The notes below the pieces were generated by a model. That model was not told where the DNA came from. It was given only the letters and a program-made list of their open reading frames with translations, and did not search any database. The position numbers and the translations under genes were made by a program. Source: Alphaproteobacteria bacterium (GTDB taxonomy: Bacteria > Pseudomonadota > Alphaproteobacteria > Sphingomonadales > Emcibacteraceae). From it: a DNA stretch of 64,000 nucleotides. The stretch spans positions 1 to 64,000 of the forward strand of contig NVTE01000003.1 in NCBI GenBank assembly GCA_002401455.1, written 5' to 3'. Of this stretch, positions 47,136 to 56,992 are shown one piece after another. How positions within the stretch are numbered: position 1 is the first letter of the stretch; every line of letters starts with the position of its first letter.

Positions 47136-47363
47136 ATGAGTATCTATGATCGCCAAAACGCCAAGAAACTTTTTAAGAACAGTCGTCGCGGAAAAGTATG
47201 CGGTGTCTTCTCCGGCCTTGGGGATTACCTGGGCATCAACCCGCTGATTTTACGCCTTGCCGGCATTGTTGCCATATTGATGACGGGTCCCATTGTCATT
47301 CTTGGTTACCTTCTGGTCAGCGTCCTGCTGGATGACAGCGGTCATGGCCTCTACGGCAATTAA
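47136..47363 (+). CDS. Second PspC-domain protein, short
   Basis: RRGKVCGVFSGLGDYLGINPLILRLAGIVAILMTGPIVILGYLLVSVLL. Confidence 0.88.
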   Translation: MSIYDRQNAKKLFKNSRRGKVCGVFSGLGDYLGINPLILRLAGIVAILMTGPIVILGYLLVSVLLDDSGHGLYGN

Positions 47364-47398
47364 GTCTCAGAATAATAATAAGAAAAATATAAGGATAA

Positions 47399-47686
47399 GT
47401 GGATATGCAAGTTTTTGAGATGATCGTGCTGATTGTGGCCATTGGTGTGGGGGGTGGACTGATAAAAAGTTACCTGAACCGCCCGGACCAGAAGCTCTCA
47501 AAGGGTATGCTGGGCAACCTGATGCAGGACTTGGGTCGGGATGGGGAAGACGGTTATTATAGCCGCAAAGACATGGCTCCGTTTATGGAAAAATTTACTG
47601 CCATGGAAGAGCGTATTCAGGTCTTGGAACGCATCGCCACCGACAAGGGGAGCAATCTCGCCTCTGAAATAGATAATTTAAAATAG
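47399..47686 (+). CDS. PspB-like small membrane/coiled-coil protein
   Basis: N-terminal TM, then FMEKFTAMEERIQVLERIATDKGSNLASEIDNL. Confidence 0.6.
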   Translation: MDMQVFEMIVLIVAIGVGGGLIKSYLNRPDQKLSKGMLGNLMQDLGRDGEDGYYSRKDMAPFMEKFTAMEERIQVLERIATDKGSNLASEIDNLK

Positions 47687-47724
47687 ATCCGCCGTACAGA
47701 GCAAGGATAGAGTTAGGACAGAGC

Positions 47725-48276
47725 ATGACACATACAGCAACAGAAATCATTGTCACCACCCAGGGCGGCGACCCAGCACAGGGGACCCTGACCATTGGCG
47801 ACAAAATCTTTCCCTGTGCATTAGGGAAACAGGGCATTACGCCGTCAAAGTTTGAAGGCGACATGAAAACCCCAAGAGGCAGTTTTCCGCTCAGAACCGT
47901 TTATTACCGTTACGATAAACTGGCCAGGCCCATCTATAGCAAGGTGCCGATGATGGCGTTGCTGGAAGACGATGGCTGGTGTGATGATCCGGAGGATCAG
48001 GCCTATAACCAGTCAGTGATGCTACCCTATCATGCCAGCGCCGAACGCTTATGGCGGGATGATGACCTCTATGATGTGATCGTTATCCTGGGCCAGAATG
48101 ATGACCCGGTCGAGAAGGGCCGGGGCAGTGCCATATTCCTCCATGTGGCCAAAGAAATACAGAACGGTCAGTTGTTTGAAGGGACCGAAGGCTGTATCGC
48201 CCTGAGAAAACAGGACCTGCTGGAAATCCTGCCCATATTATCGCCTGAGACAACCTTAAAAGTAATGACCCACTAA
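47725..48276 (+). CDS. L,D-transpeptidase (YkuD-like) family protein
   Basis: C-terminal GTEGCIALRKQDLLEIL; FPCALGKQGI. Confidence 0.8.
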   Translation: MTHTATEIIVTTQGGDPAQGTLTIGDKIFPCALGKQGITPSKFEGDMKTPRGSFPLRTVYYRYDKLARPIYSKVPMMALLEDDGWCDDPEDQAYNQSVMLPYHASAERLWRDDDLYDVIVILGQNDDPVEKGRGSAIFLHVAKEIQNGQLFEGTEGCIALRKQDLLEILPILSPETTLKVMTH

Positions 48277-48337
48277 CCCTATCCACAGAATCGTTCATTT
48301 TGATGGATTATCAATTTGTCTGATATCTTCCAAACTG

Positions 48338-48371
48338 CCGGTGTTCCTTAAAAAAGGGATGCCGGTTTTTT
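48338..48371 (+). terminator. Intrinsic terminator
   Basis: CCGGTGTTCC-TTAAAAAA-GGGATGCCGG-TTTTTT. Confidence 0.7.
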
Positions 48372-48378
48372 ATTTTGG

Positions 48379-49035
48379 CTAAAATCGGGCACCGAACAGG
48401 GCAGTGCCGACCCGGACCGAGGTCGCACCGGACCTGACCGCGGTCTGATAATCACTGCTCATGCCCATGGAGAGTTTTCCCAGGCCGTTGCGTTCCGCGA
48501 TCTCTTTCAGCTGCCTGAAATAGGGGGCGGGGTCTTGGCCTGAGGGCGGGATACACATCAAGCCAATGACGGGCAGGGACAAGCTCACCCGACACAGGGT
48601 GATGAAGGCATCTGCTTGCTCAGGCGCGATGCCAGCCTTCTGGTCTTCGTGGCCGATATTGATCTGGATATAACAGGGGCAGGAAATGTTCTCTTCCTGA
48701 CTGATCCGGGACAGGGCCCGGGCGAGTTTAGGCCGGTCGAGGGTTTCGATGACATCAAAAACATGGATCGCCTGGCGGACCTTATTGCTTTGCAGGGGGC
48801 CGATCAGGTGAAGCTTCACGCCGTTGTAGTTGGAGCGCAGGTCGGGCCATTTGCCGGCGGCTTCCTGGACCTTGTTTTCGCCAAAAATGCGGTGGCCCTG
48901 GTCTAGTAAGGGGATGATGTCCTCTACCGGTTTGGTTTTAGAGACCGCCACCAGGGTGATGTCATCTCCTTTGCGGCCTGACTCTATGGCGGATGTCTGG
49001 ATATTCTGAGTGACGGTTTCAAGTTTACTGGTCAA
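48379..49035 (-). CDS. YggS family PLP-binding protein
   Basis: ITLVAVSKTKPVEDI...FGENKVQEAAGKWP...LHLIGPLQSNKVRQAI...LSMGMSSDYQTAVRSGATSVRVGTALFG. Confidence 0.96.
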   Translation of the reverse strand: MTSKLETVTQNIQTSAIESGRKGDDITLVAVSKTKPVEDIIPLLDQGHRIFGENKVQEAAGKWPDLRSNYNGVKLHLIGPLQSNKVRQAIHVFDVIETLDRPKLARALSRISQEENISCPCYIQINIGHEDQKAGIAPEQADAFITLCRVSLSLPVIGLMCIPPSGQDPAPYFRQLKEIAERNGLGKLSMGMSSDYQTAVRSGATSVRVGTALFGARF

Positions 49036-49037
49036 GG

Positions 49038-49673
49038 TTGGTTTCCTGTATTATGGTGCGCGGTATGACATTAACAGACATCGCAAAACGGCTCAATGAA
49101 GATCACAGTCTTCTTCCGCCGGTCTTTTTCATGACCGATCAGCAGGCGGTTTCGGCCCCTGTAGGGGTCATTTCAAGGCTTCCCCCGGGGGCGGCGGTGA
49201 TATTTCGGGATTATCATCATCCTGAACGAGACAGGCTTGGTGCGGACTTGGCGGTGCTTTGCCGGGATAGGGGGCTGATCTTTCTGGTTGCTGGCGATGC
49301 GGGTCTTGCTGTTAAACTCAAAGCAGACGGGGTGCATTTGCCAGAAGGGCTGATGGCAGAGGCGGCGGTCCTTCGGGCCTCTCATCCAGAGTGGATGTTG
49401 ACCGTGTCCTGTCATGATCTCGCGGCGGTGAGGAGGGCGGAAAAAATCCCCCTGGACGCGGCCTTGGTCGGCCCGGTTTTTCCGACCCACAGCCACCCGG
49501 AAACCTTATCCGGGGAGAAGCCGACCCTGGGACTGTCCGGGGTGCGGCAGATGACAGCAGCCACGTCCCTGCCGTTGTATGCACTGGGGGGCATAACAGA
49601 GAAGAATGCAAGCCAATTGACCGGCACTGGCGTCGTGGGAATTGCGGCGATTCGGGGATTTATGTCTGATTGA
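49038..49673 (+). CDS. thiE: Thiamine phosphate synthase family protein
   Basis: ADGVHLPEGL...ALVGPVFPTHSHPE...LPLYALGGITEKNASQLTGTGVVGIAAIRGF. Confidence 0.83.
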   Translation: MVSCIMVRGMTLTDIAKRLNEDHSLLPPVFFMTDQQAVSAPVGVISRLPPGAAVIFRDYHHPERDRLGADLAVLCRDRGLIFLVAGDAGLAVKLKADGVHLPEGLMAEAAVLRASHPEWMLTVSCHDLAAVRRAEKIPLDAALVGPVFPTHSHPETLSGEKPTLGLSGVRQMTAATSLPLYALGGITEKNASQLTGTGVVGIAAIRGFMSD

Positions 49674-49683
49674 AAAGAAGGGC

Positions 49684-50661
49684 TTAGAAGTTCACATTAG
49701 TACCCAGGAAGAAGACTTGGCTGCTCCTGACCTGGTCCAGTTCGCTGTCTTGACCATAGGAATAATAGGTAAAGCGACCGGTGAAACGGATGTTGGAATG
49801 GATCTGATAGGCGGCGCCAATTTCCAAGGCATAGACGGTGTCGTAAAATTCCTCTGTAGAGGCAAAAAGGCGTTCGCGTTCGCGTTTATATTCCCCAAAT
49901 TTAACATCGGCGCCCCAATTACGCCCCGCATAGCCCAAGCCAATGTCAAAGCCTTTCAGGCCTGACTCATAGAGCATTTTTTCCTGACTGAACGACGCGC
50001 CCAGGCTAAACCCGGCATAGCCCATATCAACGGATAGATTGTAGACCTGACGGTTGTTGATTTTATTAAACCCTGCCCCGTCATACAGCGGAGACATGAT
50101 GGAGGAGGGTTCAACCAGGAACTGTGAGCCAAAGGAAATGCCCAGGGCACCTGTATCCAGCCTCTGGCCCTCGGTTCCATAGGAAAAAGTAACGCGGTTG
50201 CCGGAGGAGCTGGCACCCATACTCGAAAACCCGGAAGGAGTGGCAGAGGAAAAACCACTATTACCCATATTGAAAACCAGAGAGGGTTTCACGGCAAAGG
50301 ATTGCTGGACGGATAATTTCTTGTCCGCCTGCTCCAGGGTCAGGCTGGTGTCTGGTTCAGACAACGTGATATATTGATCAGCATTTTCCTTGGCCGGTTT
50401 GCCCAAGAGAAGAACCTCTGGCCCAATGGCCTTTTGCTCAGGCTTATTGCTGAAAAATGATAGAAAAGTGGATGTCAGGCTTTTTGTTTCCTGAGGTGCA
50501 TCCTGGGCTGTGTCCGGGGAGGGTGCCGGTTCCGCATAGGCAGCAGCACCCATGGCATAAATACCAATGGTGCAAAGTAGTGCAATGCTGCCTCTTAGGC
50601 CTTTCACGTATAATTCCTCACTGTTTTTTAGGCACGGGCTGATGCTCATTTCAAATTTCAC
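49684..50661 (-). CDS. Porin-like outer membrane beta-barrel protein
   Basis: Signal-like N-terminus, alternating aromatic beta strands, terminal ...VFFLGTNVNF. Confidence 0.7.
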   Translation of the reverse strand: MKFEMSISPCLKNSEELYVKGLRGSIALLCTIGIYAMGAAAYAEPAPSPDTAQDAPQETKSLTSTFLSFFSNKPEQKAIGPEVLLLGKPAKENADQYITLSEPDTSLTLEQADKKLSVQQSFAVKPSLVFNMGNSGFSSATPSGFSSMGASSSGNRVTFSYGTEGQRLDTGALGISFGSQFLVEPSSIMSPLYDGAGFNKINNRQVYNLSVDMGYAGFSLGASFSQEKMLYESGLKGFDIGLGYAGRNWGADVKFGEYKRERERLFASTEEFYDTVYALEIGAAYQIHSNIRFTGRFTYYSYGQDSELDQVRSSQVFFLGTNVNF

Positions 50662-50795
50662 TGAAATCAGCTCAACACCTTTGTTATCGGCGATTACTAA
50701 AGAATCGCGTATATGCAGTGAAGTATATAATATAACACAATAAAGATCAATTAAGATTCAATAGAGTTGTCTCTATCTCTATCGGGATAAGCGGC

Positions 50796-51782
50796 TTATA
50801 GGTTATCAACCAGGAATTGTTTTAAATTGACATCCGGCCGGGCACCCATATGGGTGATGACCTCACTGGCTACCAGATTTCCCATCTGACCACAGGTGCC
50901 AAGGTCAAGATTTCGGCTGTATCCATGAAGAAATCCGGCTGCGAACAGATCGCCGGCCCCGGTGGTATCGACCAGGTTATCAACTTTGCAGCCTCCAATA
51001 TCAATAATATCGTTGGCACTGACAATGGTGCAGCCCTTGGCCCCGCGGGTGATGGCCGCGACTTCGCAATGCTGTTGCACGGCTTTCAGGGCGACGGACA
51101 TGTCCTGGGTATCATAGAGCATCAGAAGTTCGTCTTCATTGGCGAAGAGAATATCAATCTCATGTTCGGCCAGCTGCAGGAATTCCTGCTTGTGACGACC
51201 AACGCAGAAGGAATCAGACAGGCTGAGCGAGGTCTTGCGCCCGGCATTATGAGCGAGAGACATGGCTTTGCGGAACGCGGCCTTGGCCTGTTCCGGGTCC
51301 CAAAGATAACCCTCCATATAGGTGACGGCTGAGCTGGCGACAATTTCCGGATCAATGTCCTGTTCGGTCAGGTTGACGCAGGCCCCAAGATAAGTACACA
51401 TGGTGCGTTCGGCGTCGGGGCTGACCATGACCAGACAGCGGGCAGTGGATACGCCGCTCTGGTCCTTGGCGGTGGGAAAGGTGATGCCGAGAGAGCTGAT
51501 GTCATGGTCAAAGACGGCGCCCAGCTGGTCATCCTTGATCTTGCCCATATAGGCGGTTTTACTGCCCAGTGAGGCGAGGCCGGCGATGGTGTTGGCGGCG
51601 GAGCCCCCGGAACATTCGATGGCGGCGCCCAGTTTGGCATACAGTTTTTCCGACGTTTCCTCGTCGACAAGCTGCATGCTGCCTTTGGGAATGTCGTTTC
51701 GGGTCAGGAAGTTATCTTCAACATTGACCAGAACATCAACGATGGCATTACCGATACCGAGTACATCAAATTTATGTGTCAT
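50796..51782 (-). CDS. Adenosine kinase / PfkB family sugar kinase
   Basis: FDVLGIGNAIVDVLVNV...GGSAANTIAGLASLG...VDTTGAGDLFAAGFLHGYSRN. Confidence 0.93.
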   Translation of the reverse strand: MTHKFDVLGIGNAIVDVLVNVEDNFLTRNDIPKGSMQLVDEETSEKLYAKLGAAIECSGGSAANTIAGLASLGSKTAYMGKIKDDQLGAVFDHDISSLGITFPTAKDQSGVSTARCLVMVSPDAERTMCTYLGACVNLTEQDIDPEIVASSAVTYMEGYLWDPEQAKAAFRKAMSLAHNAGRKTSLSLSDSFCVGRHKQEFLQLAEHEIDILFANEDELLMLYDTQDMSVALKAVQQHCEVAAITRGAKGCTIVSANDIIDIGGCKVDNLVDTTGAGDLFAAGFLHGYSRNLDLGTCGQMGNLVASEVITHMGARPDVNLKQFLVDNL

Positions 51783-51937
51783 AATTGTCCCTTGCTTTTT
51801 TCTGGTCGGAGTATAGGTAGCGAAGGTCTTCATGCAAGGAATAAAGTGATTAAAGTGAAAAGTTTGCTTGCCTTTTCCCCCAAGTAGCCCATATTTTCAC
51901 CAGAGGGTGGTTTACGGGGTTATAAGGATAAAAAGAC

Positions 51938-52657
51938 GTGAAAAATATCATACGCTCACTGGAGCGGACACTAGCCCAGATTTTTGAACCGGCATTTCTC
52001 AAAGTTTTTGTGCTGGGCATCCTGACCACGATGGTGGCGATCATCGCGACCTGGTTTCTGGCCAATTATCTGAAGGGCCAGATCATTCTGACCCAATTCG
52101 ACTGGCAGTGGGTCAATGACTTCTTCCAGTGGATTTTGGATGTGGACTGGATTTTCAACATTATCTTTTTCTTCCTGATGGGGATTTTTTTTCCGCCGAT
52201 CGCGACGGTCTTCATGTCCCTGTATCTGGATGACATCGTCGATGCGGTCGAGAATAAATATTACCCGGAGCGCAAGGCCGGAAAGCGAATCGGAGTCGCT
52301 CACCTGGCCTATCTTGCGCTGCGGCTGGCCTTCTGGATTGTGATCCTGAATATCATTGTGATCCCGTTGTATTTCTTCTTTTTCTGGCTGCCCTTTGTGC
52401 CGCTGGTGATCTTTTATACCCTGAATTCCTACCTGCTGGGCTGGGGTTATTATGAGATGGTCGCCGTGCGCCACCTGGGCATCCGCGAGGCGGGCCAGCA
52501 TCGGAAGTCGATCCGGGGACAGGTGCTCGGCGGTGGGTTCGTTGTCACCCTGCTCTATTCCTTCCCGGTGGTTAATCTGGCGGCCCCGATCTTGGGCGCG
52601 GCGATTCTCGCCCATCTGTTCCACCTGTCCCTGCAAGACCGGGAGCGGGAGACCTGA
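51938..52657 (+). CDS. EI24/CysZ-like membrane protein
   Basis: Multi-TM; FFPPIATVFMSLYLDDIVDAVENKYYP...LGWGYYEMVAVRHLG. Confidence 0.83.
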   Translation: MKNIIRSLERTLAQIFEPAFLKVFVLGILTTMVAIIATWFLANYLKGQIILTQFDWQWVNDFFQWILDVDWIFNIIFFFLMGIFFPPIATVFMSLYLDDIVDAVENKYYPERKAGKRIGVAHLAYLALRLAFWIVILNIIVIPLYFFFFWLPFVPLVIFYTLNSYLLGWGYYEMVAVRHLGIREAGQHRKSIRGQVLGGGFVVTLLYSFPVVNLAAPILGAAILAHLFHLSLQDRERET

Positions 52658-53127
52658 TGCGTAAACTGTGGATTTTAGCTCCGATATTTTTGTCCGGCTG
52701 TCAGGCGGGAGGGGCCCTTGAGGACCAGGCCCCACCGGCGCCGGTCGTCGCAGAAGAAATCGCCTTGGCCGAGCCAGTGGTTATCCTGCCGCCAAAGCCC
52801 CGTTTTGTCATAGACAACATCATGAACCTGGCCCCGGATACGCTAGAGAATATCTTGGGCGTGCCGTCATTGAAGCGGACGGAAAAGGACGCGCGGGTCT
52901 GGCTGTATCAGAATTCAGAATGTATCCTGCATCTGTATTTTTATCCCAATGAGAATGGCGATTTCCGGCTGGATTATGTCGAGGCCGCGGCTGCGGACCT
53001 GACCAGTGACAATCCCACCGTATCGGCCAATGCCTGCCTCGACAGCCTTGTGGTGGCTACAGGGGATCAACCACTGTCTTCTCCCGAAATGGACAAAGGT
53101 CCTCAACCGGACAGGTCGGACAACTAG
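52657..53127 (+). CDS. Hypothetical lipoprotein
   Basis: Lipobox PIFLSGCQAGG; 3' end overlaps nth by 71 bp tail-to-tail. Confidence 0.72.
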   Translation: MRKLWILAPIFLSGCQAGGALEDQAPPAPVVAEEIALAEPVVILPPKPRFVIDNIMNLAPDTLENILGVPSLKRTEKDARVWLYQNSECILHLYFYPNENGDFRLDYVEAAAADLTSDNPTVSANACLDSLVVATGDQPLSSPEMDKGPQPDRSDN

Positions 53128-53701
53128 GCCGTCTGGCCTTGCAGATATAGCGGCCATGCAGAATCAGCCAGTGATGGGCATGGCGCATAAATTCTTTCGG
53201 AATGGCTTTTTCCAGCTTTTTCTCCACCGCCAGCGGCGTCTTGCCGACCGCCATGCGCGTGCGGTTGCCAACCCGGAACAGATGGGTATCGACGGCAATG
53301 GTCGGGTGACCGAAAGCGATATTCAGCACCACATTGGCCGTCTTGCGCCCAACTCCGGCCAGGGTCTCCAGATCGTCACGATTTTCCGGCACCACGCCGC
53401 CAAAATTATCGACCAGGGTCTGGGCCGCCTTGATGACATTCCGGGCCTTGGTGTTAAACAGGCCGATGGTCTTGATGTGGTCCTTCAGCCGAACTTCACC
53501 AAGCTCGAGCATCTGCTCAGGGGTTGAGATGATCTCAAACAGGGCCTTGGTGGCCTTATTGACCCCGATGTCGGTCGCCTGGGCCGACAGGGCGACGGCG
53601 ACCAGCAGGGTATAGGAATTGGTATAATCCAGCTCGCCCTGGGGCTCCGGGTCCCGCTCTTGCAATCGGCGGAAAAATTCTGTGATATCTGCTTTTTTCA
53701 T
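53057..53701 (-). CDS. nth: Endonuclease III
   Basis: LVAVALSAQATDIGVNKAT, LAGVGRKTANVVLNIAFG, C-X6-C-X2-C-X5-C iron-sulfur motif. Confidence 0.97.
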   Translation of the reverse strand: MKKADITEFFRRLQERDPEPQGELDYTNSYTLLVAVALSAQATDIGVNKATKALFEIISTPEQMLELGEVRLKDHIKTIGLFNTKARNVIKAAQTLVDNFGGVVPENRDDLETLAGVGRKTANVVLNIAFGHPTIAVDTHLFRVGNRTRMAVGKTPLAVEKKLEKAIPKEFMRHAHHWLILHGRYICKARRPSCPTCPVEDLCPFREKTVVDPL

Positions 53702-53712
53702 GGCTCAGCCCC

Positions 53713-54528
53713 TCAATTCTTCGGCAGGCCCAGAACGTCGAACATGTCATAGAGGCCGGCGTCTTTGGTTGTGGCCCAGAGGGCGGCCTTGACTGCGCCA
53801 CGGGCGAAAATCGCCCGGTCACCGGCTTTATGGGTCAATTCCAGCCGTTCATCATAGGCGTTGAAGCTGACCGTATGCTCGCCGGCGACATTGCCACCGC
53901 GCAGGACAGCAAAGCCGATGTCGCCGCGCTTGCGCTCGCCGGTGATGCCGTCCCGGCCCCGGTCTGAGACCTGATCAAGGTCGACCCCACGGCCCTTGGC
54001 GGCACTGTGGCCCAGGCTGAGGGCGGTGCCCGATGGCGCGTCGACCTTATGACGGTGGTGCATCTCCAGGATTTCAATATCAAAATCCTCATCGAGCATG
54101 CTAGCGGCTTTCTGGGTCAGGTAAAACAGCAGGTTAACGCCGAGGGAGAAATTGGAGGCATAAACCACGGGCACTTTTTCCGCCGCCATATGCAGGGCTT
54201 TTTCGTCCAGCTCCGACATGCCGGTGGTGCCAGCAATATGAATGGTGTTATGTTTGGCGGCGTAACTGGCGTGGAGCACGGTGGCGGTCGGGCAGGTAAA
54301 ATCAATCACCACATCGGACGTTTCAAACAACGCTTCGGCATCTTCGGTCACGGTGAGGGCGGTTTCGGCCCCGGTTACCGGATGGCGGATAGCCTGGCCG
54401 ATATGGGGGCTGTCATGACGCTCTGTGCCGCCGGAAAGCGCGGCCTTTTCCTGATCCAGGATCGCCCCGATCAGGGTCTGTCCCATGCGGCCACCACAGC
54501 CGACAACGCCAATTTTCACTTGTGTCAT
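53713..54528 (-). CDS. dapB: 4-hydroxy-tetrahydrodipicolinate reductase
   Basis: IGVVGCGGRMGQTLIGAI...EMHHRHKVDAPSGTALSLG. Confidence 0.96.
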   Translation of the reverse strand: MTQVKIGVVGCGGRMGQTLIGAILDQEKAALSGGTERHDSPHIGQAIRHPVTGAETALTVTEDAEALFETSDVVIDFTCPTATVLHASYAAKHNTIHIAGTTGMSELDEKALHMAAEKVPVVYASNFSLGVNLLFYLTQKAASMLDEDFDIEILEMHHRHKVDAPSGTALSLGHSAAKGRGVDLDQVSDRGRDGITGERKRGDIGFAVLRGGNVAGEHTVSFNAYDERLELTHKAGDRAIFARGAVKAALWATTKDAGLYDMFDVLGLPKN

Positions 54529-54587
54529 GATTTTCTCCATAATTGTGCCCCTCTGTGTACCCAATTATGGTGCCTGTGGGAAGGGGG

Positions 54588-54749
54588 TTATTTCCCGTCC
54601 TTGTCCATCTCGTCTTCCTCGAACAGCGCCCGGTAGGCATCGCCGTCCAGGTCGTCATACTGGCCGGTGCGCATGGACCAGAGGAACGCGCCCAGGCCGA
54701 GCAGGCCGAGGAACAGGGCGATGGGGATTAAAAATATCAGGCCTTCCAT
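54588..54749 (-). CDS. ccoS: cbb3-type cytochrome oxidase assembly protein CcoS (53 aa, absent from ORF track)
   Basis: MEGLIFLIPIALFLGLLGLGAFLWSMRTGQYDDLDGDAYRALFEEDEMDKDGK. Confidence 0.95.
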   Translation of the reverse strand: MEGLIFLIPIALFLGLLGLGAFLWSMRTGQYDDLDGDAYRALFEEDEMDKDGK

Positions 54750-54773
54750 GGTCTCACTTTCGCAGTTGTAGCT

Positions 54774-56984
54774 TTATCTGTCGCCTCGGCTGGAATACAG
54801 CTTGGTCATATTAAGCCGGAGCGCATTTGCCGTCACCACGATCGAGGAGGAGGACATGGCAATGGCCGCAATCAGCGGGGTCAGGAAGCCAGCGGCGGCA
54901 AAGGGCACCGCGATCAGATTATAGACAGCCGCTAGGGCAAAATTGGTAAAGACCAGTTTCCGGCTCATATGCGAGACCTGCCAGGCGCGGACGATGGAGT
55001 CCAGTTCCTGGGACTGGAAAATAAAGTCAGCGGCATTCTGGCTGACATCCGCGGCGGTGGAGGGCGAGATAGAGACGTAGGAGGCGCGAAGCGCAGGAGC
55101 GTCATTAAGCCCGTCCCCCACCATCAGAATTTTCTTTCCCTGAGCTTTCAGCTCTTCCAGCCGGTCGATCTTGTCTTGTGGTTTAGCAGCGCCGACAAAC
55201 TCTGTAATGCCGAGTTTAGCGGCAACATCGGCAACCACATCCGGTCGGTCACCGGACAGCAGAAGGATGTCAAATCCTTTGTTCTGGAACCAGGCGACCA
55301 CCTGAACAGCATCTTTGCGCAGGCGGTCCTGAAAGGCAAGGAAGATAGCTTCTTTGCCTTCAGCCTTTAACCAGAGCTCACTATAGCGCGTATTGGCCTG
55401 AATAGCCATGTCTACGTCGCACCATTCCCGGTTGCCCAGGCGCACTTCCCGGCCATTGATGGTCGCTTTCAGGCCCATGCCCGGTTCTTCATGGAGCGGG
55501 CTGTCAGTGGCGATGGTCGGAATATCCCGGTCATGGCAGGCGACAACCAGCGCCCGGCACAAGGGATGGGTCGAGGTTTTGGCCAGGCTGGCCGCCAGCT
55601 CCAGAGTTTCCGGGGCTAATTCGTCGCCATTGGCAATTTCCGGCTGGCCCAAGGTCAGGGTACCGGTCTTGTCAAAGACGATGGTATCAATTTCCGCCAG
55701 TCGTTCCAGCCCGTCGGGGGCCTTGACCAGGATGCCATTGTTGAACAGGCGGCTGGAGGCGACAATCTGGACCACCGGTACCGCGAGTCCTAAGGCACAG
55801 GGGCAGGTGATGATCAGGACGGCAATGGCCGTGATTAGGGACTGTTCCCAGCCAACGCTGGTGAAAATCATCCAGCCGAGGAAAGTGGAAAGTGCCAGCA
55901 GATGCACGGCCGGGGCATAAATCTGGGCCGCTTTATCGGCCAGCCGGACATATTTGGCCCGGCCCTGTTCGGCGGTTTCCATAAGGCCGATGATCTCATC
56001 AAGAAGAGTCTTGCCGGTCAGGGCCGTGACCCGGATATCCAGGGCACCGCTGACATTCATGGTGCCGGCAAAGACTTTGTCGTCCAGAGTGGCTTTGACC
56101 GGCAGGGTTTCGCCGGTGACCAGACTGGTATCCACTTCCGAGGTGCCGCGCACGATCACTCCGTCCACAGGGATGCGTTCACCGGGGGCGACCCGGACGA
56201 CCATTTCGGTGGCTAGAAGCTCAATCGAGCAGCTTGACGTGTCGCCGTCGGGATTGACGACTGTGGCCTTGCTGGGCCGGTAACTCATCAGGTTATGGGC
56301 GGTGGCGCGGGCGTGGTTGCGCATTTTCCGGTCGAGAAAACGACCGATCAGCAGGAAAAACAGCAGCATAACAGCCGCATCATAATAAGTGTCCCCGCCA
56401 CGGGTCAGGGTCTGCATGACGCTCATCATCAGCGACAGGATCACGGCCAGGGAGATCGGCACATCCATATTGAGCCGCCGGGACTTGAGCGCGGTCCAGG
56501 CGGACTTATAGAACGGCAAGCCGGCGATGGCCGCGGCGGGCAGGGCGATCAGGGCGGAGATCCAATGGAAAAAGCCCCGGGTCTGATCACCCATGTCGGT
56601 GCCGGACCAGTCGGACACCGACAGCAGCATGATATTCATCATGGCAAACCCGGCGATGCCCATGCAGATCAGTAGCCAGCGGCCTTCCTTGTCGCCTTCG
56701 GCGGCCGAGGGGTCGTCCTTGAACAGATACCCTTTAAAACCAAGACCTTTCAGGGTTTCGATAACTTGATCACTGTTGGCGGCATTATCGGGGTGATCCG
56801 GCGACCATTGTACGGCCAGCCGCTGGGTGGTCAGGTTCAGGCGGACATTGCTGATGATCGGGTTCTTTTGCAGCGCGCCTTCGATTTCCCGGATGCAGGA
56901 CGGGCAATGCAGCCCTTCCACCAGAAAATGTTCCAATTCCGGGCCCTTGGTGTCAAAGCTTTTTCCTGAGTGTAATGCCGTCAT
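54774..56984 (-). CDS. ccoI: Copper-translocating P-type ATPase CcoI/FixI
   Basis: HMA CPSC, CPCAL, DKTGTLT motifs. Confidence 0.96.
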   Translation of the reverse strand: MTALHSGKSFDTKGPELEHFLVEGLHCPSCIREIEGALQKNPIISNVRLNLTTQRLAVQWSPDHPDNAANSDQVIETLKGLGFKGYLFKDDPSAAEGDKEGRWLLICMGIAGFAMMNIMLLSVSDWSGTDMGDQTRGFFHWISALIALPAAAIAGLPFYKSAWTALKSRRLNMDVPISLAVILSLMMSVMQTLTRGGDTYYDAAVMLLFFLLIGRFLDRKMRNHARATAHNLMSYRPSKATVVNPDGDTSSCSIELLATEMVVRVAPGERIPVDGVIVRGTSEVDTSLVTGETLPVKATLDDKVFAGTMNVSGALDIRVTALTGKTLLDEIIGLMETAEQGRAKYVRLADKAAQIYAPAVHLLALSTFLGWMIFTSVGWEQSLITAIAVLIITCPCALGLAVPVVQIVASSRLFNNGILVKAPDGLERLAEIDTIVFDKTGTLTLGQPEIANGDELAPETLELAASLAKTSTHPLCRALVVACHDRDIPTIATDSPLHEEPGMGLKATINGREVRLGNREWCDVDMAIQANTRYSELWLKAEGKEAIFLAFQDRLRKDAVQVVAWFQNKGFDILLLSGDRPDVVADVAAKLGITEFVGAAKPQDKIDRLEELKAQGKKILMVGDGLNDAPALRASYVSISPSTAADVSQNAADFIFQSQELDSIVRAWQVSHMSRKLVFTNFALAAVYNLIAVPFAAAGFLTPLIAAIAMSSSSIVVTANALRLNMTKLYSSRGDR

Positions 56985-56992
56985 GGGGTGCT

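Noticed and set aside
51971-52735. 254-aa minus-strand ORF, highly charged
   Set aside because: Antisense to the EI24/CysZ-like membrane protein; composition is what the complement of TM codons gives
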